DNA of 5,794 nt from Deltaproteobacteria bacterium (GTDB taxonomy: Bacteria > Bdellovibrionota > UBA1018 > UBA923), in assembly GCA_016194795.1 (NCBI GenBank), contig JACQAX010000056.1, positions 1 through 5,794 on the forward strand, in the 5' to 3' direction. A program made the position numbers and the translations under genes. Positions 1-5,626 of this stretch are shown here, in pieces. Below the pieces are notes generated by a model. It worked only from the letters and a program-made list of their open reading frames with translations, was not told the DNA's origin and ran no database searches. Each line of letters opens with the position of its first letter. The first letter of the stretch is position 1.

Positions 1-150
1 GAGTGGAGCAGCGAAGGTCGCGGTAAGCTCGATCGCAAAACCGTGATCCGCTACGCCGACGACGGCAAAACCGAAGTCGCCGAGTACCAGCGCCCCGCCG
101 CGGCCCCAGCAGGCGAAGACTGGAAACCGATCCCGACACCCGGCCACTGA
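1..150 (+). CDS. C-terminal fragment of an unrecognised protein
   Basis: Frame 1 is open from the first base and ends at TGA (148-150), leaving 49 codons of a gene that begins outside the window. The visible tail is hydrophilic, with a stretch reading VIRYADDGKTEVAEYQRP followed by a Pro/Ala-rich linker and the ending WKPIPTPGH. Alternating polar and aromatic residues around a DDGKTE turn suggest a beta-hairpin of the kind seen in secreted or repeat-rich proteins, but this is only an impression from a short piece. Codon use has the GC-rich third positions of the neighbouring genes. The gene converges on the acetyltransferase gene, with the palindromic element between their stops. I do not recognise the family. 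Confidence 0.6.
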   Translation, partial: EWSSEGRGKLDRKTVIRYADDGKTEVAEYQRPAAAPAGEDWKPIPTPGH

Positions 151-191
151 TTGCCCGCTCCACCATCCCTGCGGGGGCGCCCGGCTGGCCA

Positions 192-369
192 GCGCGTCCT
201 CCCCATTGGCGTTGTGGCATTTCGGTGCGCGCTCCCGCACCCTTCGTTCGAATCCCGATAATTCGAATCCCGATCGTGCGAATCCCGACGTCTTCCGTCG
301 CTCCATCGGTCTGCTCGTTTTCCCAGTGGCCCTCGTGAAAACATCACAACGCCAATGGGGAGGAGGCGC
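192..369. repeat. 178-bp palindromic element with 25-bp inverted arms and internal hairpins
   Basis: Bases 192-216 are the reverse complement of 345-369 with a single mismatch (196/365), so 24 of 25 positions pair. The inner 16 bp (CCCCATTGGCGTTGTG at 201-216) match perfectly. The 128-bp interior holds smaller hairpins: GGTGCG/CGCACC (224-229 with 236-241), CGACG/CGTCG (286-290 with 296-300, loop TCTTC) and GTTTTC/GAAAAC (317-322 with 337-342). It also holds three tandem 15-bp repeats. A single-stranded copy of either strand could fold into a long closing stem with several branches. The element fills most of the gap between two convergent genes. It could be a small non-autonomous transposable element (MITE-like), a dispersed palindromic repeat, a bidirectional terminator or a structured RNA. 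I see no clear target-site duplication and no U-tract. The inverted repeat is read directly; its role is unknown. Confidence 0.8.
247..291. repeat. Three tandem 15-bp repeats (core CGAATCCCGA)
   Basis: The core CGAATCCCGA occurs at 249-258, 264-273 and 279-288 with an exact 15-bp period. The units are 247-261, 262-276 and 277-291; the first two share 13 of 15 bases and the third is more diverged. The first two units contain the small palindromes TTCGAA and ATTCGAAT. The array lies near the centre of the palindromic element, so it is part of that structure rather than an independent repeat. The 15-bp period equals five codons, but no credible gene covers it. Confidence 0.85.
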
Positions 370-405
370 GGCGAGCTTTGCCCCCCCGGACCCCTTGGCC
401 CAGGC

Positions 406-1044
406 TCAGAGGGGGCGGGCGAGCGCAAATACGCGGGCGGTGCCGTAGTCGATCGCGGCCAGCTCACGAAAGCCGACGGACTCGTAAAATTTTACCGGGC
501 CGTGGCCGCAGAAGACGTGGATGCCGCGCGCTGGCGTTTGCTCGCGCAGGTCAGCGGCGAAGCGCTCGATGAGCTGGCGTCCGACGCCTTGTCCACGGAC
601 ACGCTCGTCGAGGTTGACGTGCAGGTGCGCGGGGTAGTCGCGCGCGAGCGCGCGCAGGACGCCTCGCTCAAAGCAACCCTCGGGGCCTCGCTCGAGTCGG
701 AGCGCGCGCTTCACGAACCGGCGCGTGTCCGCGTTCGCGACCCCGCCGAAGACGAGCCTCGCGAGCAGCGGGAGCGTGAACCGGAGCGCCCGCTGGCGCT
801 CGAACGCGCGCGTGTCGGGACACCCAGTGAGATAACCGACGATCGCCCCGTCGCTCTCGGCGACGTACGCCCACTCCGGAAGAAGCTTCTGGTACGGGCC
901 AATCCACTGCTCGGCGAAAAACGGCCAGCGCTCGCGCTCGATCGGAGCGCCGCTCCTGCCGGTAAGACAGCACAGCTCGCGAACGCGTTCCCAGTCGGCC
1001 GGACCCGGCGTTCGTCGAAGCGTCACCGCTCCTGGTGCACGCAT
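406..1044 (-). CDS. GNAT-family N-acetyltransferase
   Basis: Predicted 212-residue cytoplasmic enzyme of the GNAT fold, which moves an acetyl group from acetyl-CoA to an amine. Residues 57-74 (EWAYVAESDGAIVGYLTG) look like the central strands. Motif A, which binds the CoA pyrophosphate, is RVRGQGVGRQLI at 148-159 after the strand HLHVNL. Motif B is KFYESVGF at 185-192. An insert of about 60 residues (75-135) separates the halves and may shape the substrate site. The substrate cannot be read from sequence. The ATG overlaps the upstream 3D-domain gene by 22 bp but has no visible Shine-Dalgarno. An in-frame GTG at 1024-1026 would give a 206-residue protein starting VTLRRTPGPADW, which resembles typical GNAT N-termini; it overlaps the upstream stop as GTGA, though AGGAG lies only 2 nt before it. 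The start is therefore uncertain, but translational coupling is likely either way. Confidence 0.88.
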   Translation of the reverse strand: MRAPGAVTLRRTPGPADWERVRELCCLTGRSGAPIERERWPFFAEQWIGPYQKLLPEWAYVAESDGAIVGYLTGCPDTRAFERQRALRFTLPLLARLVFGGVANADTRRFVKRALRLERGPEGCFERGVLRALARDYPAHLHVNLDERVRGQGVGRQLIERFAADLREQTPARGIHVFCGHGPVKFYESVGFRELAAIDYGTARVFALARPL

Positions 1045-1649
1045 GAGTCGGGCTTCGGCGCTTCGACCACTTTCACCGTGAGCGGGCTCAGGTTGTGGAT
1101 GTGCACCGCGGTCAAGATGTCGCCGCGGTCACCGTCGCCGACGAAGAGGTCGATGCGATCGTGGCGAATCGCGCCCCCGATGTCCTCGGCGCGCCAGTAG
1201 CCGTCGTGGACTTTGCCGCCAGGGAGCTTCATCCCGTCGGTCTCGGCGATGTAAACGACCGAGCCGAGCGCGACGACTTCGGGGTCGACCGCGACCGTGC
1301 GGAACGGCACGAGCTGGCAGCGACCGACGCCGTAGCCGTAGCGCGCATCGGAGACGAAGTAGCGGATCTCGCCGTCCTTGCGACCGGCGAAGTTGATGAT
1401 CCGGCCGTCACGCAGCCGGCCGGTGCCCTCGATATCGACGGCCCGGTGGTACTGGTGGCTCACGCGCGCGAGCAGCTCGCCGTCGAGGGTGCGCAGCTCG
1501 TCGGTGACGGGAAACTGGGCAAACTCGTCTTCGAGCACCACGTAATAATACGTGTTGCGCAGGATCACGTTCGGAGAGCCGTTTTCGAATGCGAGCGCGC
1601 CCGCGCTTGTGACGAGCCCCAGCAAAAATGCGACGACGATTTTCCGCAT
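1023..1649 (-). CDS. Secreted 3D-domain (MltA-like double-psi barrel) protein
   Basis: Predicted 208-residue exported protein. Residues 1-20 form a signal peptide (MRKIVVAFLLGLVTSAGALA) ending in a signal peptidase I type A-x-A site. The C-terminal half carries the 3D signature of MltA-type lytic transglycosylases and Bacillus YocH-like proteins: PFRTVAVDPEVVALGSVVYI at 115-134, AEDIGGAI at 154-161 and RIDLFVGDG at 165-173. D122, D156 and D167 are the three conserved aspartates that give the family its name. In MltA one of these is the catalytic acid that cleaves the glycan strand, so a peptidoglycan-cleaving role in the periplasm or outside is likely but unproven. The N-terminal domain of full-length MltA appears absent. 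I chose the ATG at 1647-1649 because GGGGGA sits 3 nt upstream and the signal peptide starts there; an in-frame TTG at 1677-1679 would add a charged 10-residue extension. The start region lies in a strong hairpin. Confidence 0.88.
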   Translation of the reverse strand: MRKIVVAFLLGLVTSAGALAFENGSPNVILRNTYYYVVLEDEFAQFPVTDELRTLDGELLARVSHQYHRAVDIEGTGRLRDGRIINFAGRKDGEIRYFVSDARYGYGVGRCQLVPFRTVAVDPEVVALGSVVYIAETDGMKLPGGKVHDGYWRAEDIGGAIRHDRIDLFVGDGDRGDILTAVHIHNLSPLTVKVVEAPKPDSCVHQER

Positions 1650-1678
1650 GTGTCCCCCAGCGAAAAATCGTCGTCGCA
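1629..1678 (-). promoter_or_regulatory. Hairpin presenting the RBS and start codon of the 3D-domain gene
   Basis: Each base from 1629 to 1647 pairs with its partner from 1678 down to 1660. That gives 15 perfect base pairs, one G:U in the minus-strand RNA (1644/1663), then three more pairs. The stem is 19 bp and the apical loop is 12 nt, reading TGGGGGACACAT. The loop contains the whole Shine-Dalgarno GGGGGA and the first two bases of the ATG; the 3' arm is made of codons 1-7 of the signal peptide. Such a leader could control translation, as a protein-binding site or a thermosensor. It could equally be a quasi-palindrome left by template switching. The pairing is read directly; the regulatory role is inference. 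Confidence 0.6.
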
Positions 1679-1701
1679 ACGCTTCCGTTTGTAAAGCCCC
1701 G

Positions 1702-1721
1702 GTGGCATTTTTGAATGCCGC
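1702..1721 (-). terminator. Hairpin after the M14 gene, weak terminator candidate
   Basis: GGCATT (1704-1709) pairs with AATGCC (1714-1719) around a 4-nt loop. A G-C pair at 1702/1721 and a wobble at 1703/1720 extend the stem to about 8 bp. It lies 10 bp beyond the stop of the M14 peptidase gene. No U-run follows on the minus strand, so it is not a classical intrinsic terminator. It may only attenuate transcription, stabilise the 3' end, or mean nothing. Confidence 0.25.
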
Positions 1722-1731
1722 GCCGAGCTAG

Positions 1732-2676
1732 CTATTCGTCGTGTCGGTCGGGCCGAACGTGGCGGCCGTCGCACCGGCCCGTGAACGCGTGGTTGGCCGC
1801 GCGTTCCTTCGGAGCCGTTTCGAGCAGCTTGCGGATGCCCGGCACGTTCACCTTGACGAGCTGGTCGACGTCGCCCTGCCCCGGCGAATGCGTGTAGCCG
1901 AGCTCGAAGAGGATCGACCAGATGCCGTGCTTCCAGAAGGCGTAATCCTCGTAGGTGCCGTTGGCGGCATAAATAACTTCAGTTGAGTTTCCCGTCGGGT
2001 AGTGGCTTTCGACGACCGACGCCTCCACGAGCCGCTTGAACTCCTCGTCGTACGGCGTCGAGAGGTCGGGCGTGCCGAGCCCCCACGGGTAAACCACCGC
2101 CGGCGAGAAGGTGTGCAGCGTGGCGCTCGCCACGATGCCCTCGCGATCGACGAACTGCGCGAGCAGCGCCGTCGACTTGAGCTTGTGCGGCCCCTCGGTG
2201 CCGCACGGGCCCGGGTAGTCGCGGTTCGGGTCGCGCGAGGAGCTGCCCGAGTCGCCTTCGTAGCGGTTCTTCGCGTTGTAGCCGGTGATGTTCAGCACGG
2301 GAATGACGTACACCGTCTGCCCGCCGAGCGGAGCGGCGGCGAGGCTCGCGGCCACCCCGAGCGCCACTTCCGTCGAGCCGTACTCGTTGCCGTGGTGGGT
2401 CGAGACGACGAGGTTGTGCATCGGCCCGCTGCCGATGCGCAGGCCCTCGACGACCTGTCCGCTGTCGGTGGTTCCGAGCTCGAAGAGCGCGGCCGTCTTG
2501 GGATTCTTTTTGACGACCTCGCGCAGGAAGGCTTTTACGTCGCTGTACTGCGTCTGGGACGGGTCTCCCGAAAAGAAAAGACCGGGAGCAAGCTCGATCT
2601 GGGCTGAGGCGTGGGCGGTCGCGTGCGCGGCGGCGAAAGCCAGCGTGGCGCACGTAAGTCGGATGGCGCGGTTCAT
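1732..2676 (-). CDS. Secreted M14-family zinc carboxypeptidase-like protein
   Basis: Predicted 314-residue exported metallopeptidase. A signal peptide covers about residues 1-25 (cleavage near AHASA). The M14 active site looks complete. The zinc ligands would be H95 and E98 in STHHGNEYGSTE and H188 in SATLHTFSP. DPNRDY at 149-154 matches the N-R substrate-carboxylate motif, R138 may be the further conserved arginine, and E258 in WSILFELGY fits the general base. The M14 family removes C-terminal or side-chain residues from peptides, including peptidoglycan stem peptides in some bacterial members; the substrate here is not visible. C158 and C302 could form a disulfide in the oxidising compartment. 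The ATG has a strong GGAGGAG 8-10 nt upstream. It follows the HExxH protein gene by 68 bp, with its own possible promoter, and is followed after 82 bp by the 3D-domain gene, consistent with an envelope or extracellular role. Confidence 0.88.
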   Translation of the reverse strand: MNRAIRLTCATLAFAAAHATAHASAQIELAPGLFFSGDPSQTQYSDVKAFLREVVKKNPKTAALFELGTTDSGQVVEGLRIGSGPMHNLVVSTHHGNEYGSTEVALGVAASLAAAPLGGQTVYVIPVLNITGYNAKNRYEGDSGSSSRDPNRDYPGPCGTEGPHKLKSTALLAQFVDREGIVASATLHTFSPAVVYPWGLGTPDLSTPYDEEFKRLVEASVVESHYPTGNSTEVIYAANGTYEDYAFWKHGIWSILFELGYTHSPGQGDVDQLVKVNVPGIRKLLETAPKERAANHAFTGRCDGRHVRPDRHDE

Positions 2677-2705
2677 GTGTGTGTCTCCTCCGTGTGACTG
2701 GGAGA

Positions 2706-2734
2706 ATACTACCGCTCTCGCAAGCCGCCGGCAA
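2706..2734 (-). promoter_or_regulatory. Possible sigma-70-type promoter for the M14 gene
   Basis: On the minus strand TTGCCG (2734-2729) and TAGTAT (2711-2706) are separated by exactly 17 bp. Each matches 4 of 6 consensus positions. The -10 lies about 30 bp upstream of the ATG, leaving room for the strong ribosome binding site. Both hexamers are imperfect and a chance match is possible. Confidence 0.35.
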
Positions 2735-2744
2735 TGCCTCGTCG

Positions 2745-3866
2745 CTATTTACACACGGTCTTGCCGTTGACCATGAGCTCCGAGCGCCCGTCGAAGGGAG
2801 CGGTCCCCCCCAGGAGCCGGCACGCATCGACGGCCTTCGCGTGCACGTCGCCGGCGTTGGTCTTGTTCGGAAAACAGGCTTCCTCGCAGCCGTAAACCGG
2901 GTCGTATTTCTGCGGATGGATGATCGCGTCGAAGTTGCCCTTGGGACAGGTGACGTTCGCGATGCAGGCGCAGCCGTCGGCGCCCACGTCAAAGCAGATC
3001 TCGCCCTTCTTTTTCGACTCCGCGCAGTCGGCGTGGAACTCCCTGGCCTGGTCGGCCGAGACCTTCTTCTGGGAGTACGTGAACCCGTCCTCGTGGTGCC
3101 CGCGGCAGTCGTCCGAACAGGGCACGGGAATGACGGCCTTCGCGCTGTAGGCCTGGTCGTGGTGCGGGTTCGTGCACATGCCCATCCGATGCAGCATCTC
3201 GTGGAAGAGGGTGCCCTTGATCGAGCCCCCGTCTTTGGCCGTGAACGCGACGTCGAACACGTGGATGCTGCCGTAGCGCGCCGAGCTGTTCGACATCGCG
3301 CGCGTCGTGCCGTGCTGGATGGCCTCGAGCCTCGAGGCATCGGCGATGGTGGGATAGACCGATTTCTCGCAGGCCTTCGAGCAGCAGATCTGCGTGTGCG
3401 GCGCCCCGTCCCCGAAGAGATGCGTCTTGAGCTGCGCTCCCGCAGCCCCGTTGAGCTTCGAAAGACACGAGTTGCCGTAGCCGGTCACGGCCGAGAGCGC
3501 GTCCTTGAGCACGGCGGCTTTTTTCCCGTCGAGCTTCAGGCACGACGAATCGAGCACCAGGCCGCCCGCCACGCAACGCCTCTCCTTGGTGCCCGTCGCC
3601 ACCGGCACGAACTTGATGGCGCCGGTCGTCGGGTCGACGACCTTCACCTCTTTCATCACGGCGATCTTCTTCTCGACGCCGCCGAAGCTCGCGCAGCCCG
3701 TGAGCACGCCCTCGGCGAGACCGTTGTGATCGGCCAGATCGGCGGCCACCTGGCCCGCCCCGGACTCGGCCGGATCAGGACACTGCCCGGGAGCCGCCTT
3801 CGCCGAAGCGCAAAGCGCCACGCCCAAGACCGCGAGCACGGCGAGCGTGATCCCCCGAATCGGCAC
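2745..3866 (-). CDS. Secreted cysteine-rich putative zinc metalloprotease (HExxH)
   Basis: Predicted 373-residue exported protein that I do not assign to a named family. A signal peptide occupies about residues 1-24 (hydrophobic 6-20, ending SAKA). The mature part has 20 cysteines (including CC at 161-162 and CAC at 299-301), an even number that suggests an extensively disulfide-bonded extracellular protein. HEMLHRMG at 222-229 fits the HExxH zinc-binding motif, with E223 as likely catalytic base. The third ligand is not at the usual metzincin spacing; H235, H236 or D237 in NPHHD are candidates. The tail around 299-349 (YDPVYGCEEACFPNK) resembles a degenerate Kazal-type inhibitor module. The start is GTG (3864-3866), with AGGGGGA 7 nt upstream. 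The gene begins 43 bp after the lnt stop; a TAAAAT (3888-3893) in the gap could be a -10 but has no good -35. Protease activity is inferred from the motif alone. Confidence 0.72.
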   Translation of the reverse strand: MPIRGITLAVLAVLGVALCASAKAAPGQCPDPAESGAGQVAADLADHNGLAEGVLTGCASFGGVEKKIAVMKEVKVVDPTTGAIKFVPVATGTKERRCVAGGLVLDSSCLKLDGKKAAVLKDALSAVTGYGNSCLSKLNGAAGAQLKTHLFGDGAPHTQICCSKACEKSVYPTIADASRLEAIQHGTTRAMSNSSARYGSIHVFDVAFTAKDGGSIKGTLFHEMLHRMGMCTNPHHDQAYSAKAVIPVPCSDDCRGHHEDGFTYSQKKVSADQAREFHADCAESKKKGEICFDVGADGCACIANVTCPKGNFDAIIHPQKYDPVYGCEEACFPNKTNAGDVHAKAVDACRLLGGTAPFDGRSELMVNGKTVCK

Positions 3867-3909
3867 GAAACGTTCCCCCTACCCTTCATTTTACCGCGAA
3901 TTCAGCAGC

Positions 3910-5538
3910 TCAGGTTGGAGCCCCTGATTTCAGCCGGTTGCGCCGCCAGGCGAACGCGAGCCACGCCAGTGCGTAAATTCCAGCAGCTGCGATGAGCCAG
4001 TCGCCCACGATCATGAATGGCGTGCGGATCGGCTCGTACAACGGAACATCGTCGGTGATCACGGCCTCGGTCATCAGATCCGACTTGAAGCGCAGCTGCC
4101 CGTCGATGTCGACGACGGTGCTGTAGCCGGTGTTCGTCGAGCGGACGAGCGGGCGCCGCGTCTCGATGGCTCGAAACGCCGTGAGGTAGAGGTGCAGGTC
4201 GGGCTCCATCGTCGGTCCGAACCACTCGTCATTGGTGGCGTTGACGATCAGGTCGGCGCCCAGGCTCGCGACGTCGCGCACGAAGCGCGGGTACAGGCCC
4301 TCGAGGCAGATGGTCGCGCCGAGCTTGACGCCATTGGGCCCCTCGAGCAGCGACGGCCCCGATCCCCGGGCAAACGAGTTGCCGCCACCGGCGGCGCGCA
4401 CGAGACCCTGCAGGCCGGGGATCACGTCGGCCAGCGGCGTGTGCTCGGCGAGCTCGAGCAGGATCGTCTTGTGGTAAACCTGCCGCCGCAGCTTGCCGCC
4501 GGCGTCGGCCGTCACCAGGAAAAGCGAGTTGAAGCGGTCGGAGCCGATCTGGTCACGCCCGCCGAAAAGCAGCCAGGGCCGCGACGCCGCGATGAAGCCG
4601 TCGAGATACGCGGTCACCGCGGTCGTCTCGCGGGTCGTTTCGCCGTGGTAGGTGTCGGGGTACGCCGTCTCGGGCCAGAAGACGAAATCCGGCTGCATCG
4701 CCAGCGCGCGCGTCGTGAGCTTGAGCATGTGCTCGAGCAGATCGCGCCGCGCGCTCCCGCGGTCGGCCTCGGCCTTCACCTTCTTCACGCCGTTCACGCT
4801 CGGCTGGACGATCGCCACGCGAGTCATCCCTTTCGGCTGGGCCATGAGCTCTTTCACCTTGCCGTAGCGCCAGCCCGCGTAGCCGAAGGCGCCGGCCAGG
4901 ACGACGGCCGTGGCGACGCCGTGGCGGGCAAGCTCGCGGCCGCTCCACGCCGGCACGCCCGGGCGCCGGCGCGCGACGAGCTTGAGAAAAAGCAGCGCCG
5001 CGAGCTCGTTCGTCATGCCGAGCAGCGCGGTGAGGCCCCAGACGCCCGTGAGGTCGGCCAGCTGCGAGAGCCAGGCGACGCGATAGAAGACGTTTCCCAT
5101 CGTGTTCGGAAAAAACTTCGGCCAGCACACGTCGAGAAAAAGCAGCGCGACCGGCGTCCACAGCAGCGGTCGCACGCCCCAGCGCTTCTGCAGCTGGAAG
5201 CGCAGCGCCGCGAGCACGGGCCACGAGCCCTGCTCGGCGAACGAGAGGACCAGGATGCACGGATAGCTCAGCACCCACGGGAGCTGGGTGAACTCGTGCA
5301 CCGAGTGCGCGACCCAGGTGCAGATCGCGGCGTTGCCCAGAAACACGTAGAGCCAGGTGCGAAACGCGGCCTGCTTCCACGTCGTGGCCGTTTCCATGGC
5401 GACGAAAACCGGCGCGAGCGCCACGAACATGAGCAGGCCCAAGCCGTGCGGCGGGTAAGAAAAGAAGGTGAGGACCACCGAGACCAGGATACCGGCGAGC
5501 CATTTCCAGTTTTCACGGAGCCAGAGGCGTGGATTCAC
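3910..5538 (-). CDS. lnt: Apolipoprotein N-acyltransferase
   Basis: Predicted 542-residue inner-membrane enzyme that adds the third acyl chain to the N-terminal cysteine of apolipoproteins, the last step of lipoprotein maturation. About six to seven hydrophobic segments fill residues 13-223 (for example 13-27, 34-48, 60-78, 88-100, 123-138, 207-223). A periplasmic nitrilase-like domain covers about 238-500, and a final membrane helix lies near 508-530. The catalytic triad is visible: E290 in FWPETAYP, K357 in YHKTILLELAEHTPL (with E365 as the second glutamate) and nucleophile C411 in GATICLEG. NDEWFG at 436-441 is the conserved active-site loop. Length is slightly above the roughly 510 residues of E. 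coli Lnt. The start is GTG with only a weak TGAGAA upstream, so translation may be modest. It is the first gene of the minus-strand run and faces a divergent gene across 88 bp. Confidence 0.95.
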   Translation of the reverse strand: MNPRLWLRENWKWLAGILVSVVLTFFSYPPHGLGLLMFVALAPVFVAMETATTWKQAAFRTWLYVFLGNAAICTWVAHSVHEFTQLPWVLSYPCILVLSFAEQGSWPVLAALRFQLQKRWGVRPLLWTPVALLFLDVCWPKFFPNTMGNVFYRVAWLSQLADLTGVWGLTALLGMTNELAALLFLKLVARRRPGVPAWSGRELARHGVATAVVLAGAFGYAGWRYGKVKELMAQPKGMTRVAIVQPSVNGVKKVKAEADRGSARRDLLEHMLKLTTRALAMQPDFVFWPETAYPDTYHGETTRETTAVTAYLDGFIAASRPWLLFGGRDQIGSDRFNSLFLVTADAGGKLRRQVYHKTILLELAEHTPLADVIPGLQGLVRAAGGGNSFARGSGPSLLEGPNGVKLGATICLEGLYPRFVRDVASLGADLIVNATNDEWFGPTMEPDLHLYLTAFRAIETRRPLVRSTNTGYSTVVDIDGQLRFKSDLMTEAVITDDVPLYEPIRTPFMIVGDWLIAAAGIYALAWLAFAWRRNRLKSGAPT

Positions 5539-5579
5539 TTTTCTCAGGATATCACGGCCTTGGCGGCACGCAACATTAC

Positions 5580-5608
5580 ATGACTATTTTACTCATGAAT
5601 GATATAAG
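5580..5608 (+). promoter_or_regulatory. Possible sigma-70-type promoter with an overlapping dyad
   Basis: ATGACT (5580-5585, 4 of 6 to the -35 consensus) and TATAAG (5603-5608) are separated by 17 bp, about 18 bp before the GTG start of the rightmost gene. The region is clearly more AT-rich than its surroundings. Bases 5580-5596 (ATGACTATTTTACTCAT) form an imperfect dyad with arms ATGAnTA/TAnTCAT that covers the -35, a possible operator. On the minus strand the same bases give a TAAAAT that could serve lnt, but without a good -35. Confidence 0.4.
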
Positions 5609-5626
5609 CGGCGCCCAGGAGTGACC

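Noticed and set aside
247..273. tRNA gene suggested by TTCGAATCCC
   Set aside because: The flanking bases do not pair into a T-stem, and no acceptor, D or anticodon arm can be placed.
51..467. Minus-strand frame of 138 codons encoding a repeated RDSN-type pentapeptide
   Set aside because: It overlaps the end of the left partial gene and the end of the GNAT gene. Its peptide repeat is simply the 15-bp DNA repeat read in frame, with no ribosome binding site or recognisable domain.
638..655. Nearly continuous alternating CG tract, possible Z-DNA-forming site
   Set aside because: It is explained by Arg and Ala codons of the GNAT gene in a GC-rich genome.
1095..1694. Plus-strand open frame antisense to the 3D-domain gene
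   Set aside because: It is a shadow frame rich in Ala, Asp and Val with no domain. The minus-strand gene is well supported.
1690..1695. Minus-strand TTTACA as a -35 for the 3D-domain gene
   Set aside because: No acceptable -10 lies 16-18 bp downstream; the best (GACGAT) matches only 3 of 6 and would put the start inside the hairpin stem.
1979..3340. Minus-strand frame of 453 codons spanning two genes
   Set aside because: It is an Arg/Ala/Pro-rich out-of-frame reading of the HExxH and M14 genes, both of which have coherent motifs in their own frames.
3807..3812. Cysteine 19 of the HExxH protein as a lipoprotein lipobox
   Set aside because: The residue before it is leucine rather than Gly, Ala or Ser, and a signal peptidase I site follows a few residues later.
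2679..3995. Long plus-strand open frame antisense to the HExxH protein
   Set aside because: The composition is that of an antisense shadow, without motifs. The minus-strand frame has a signal peptide, a ribosome binding site and regular cysteines.
4192..5583. Long plus-strand open frame antisense to lnt
   Set aside because: It is an Arg/Glu/Ala-rich antisense shadow typical of GC-rich coding sequence. The opposite strand has a complete Lnt active site.
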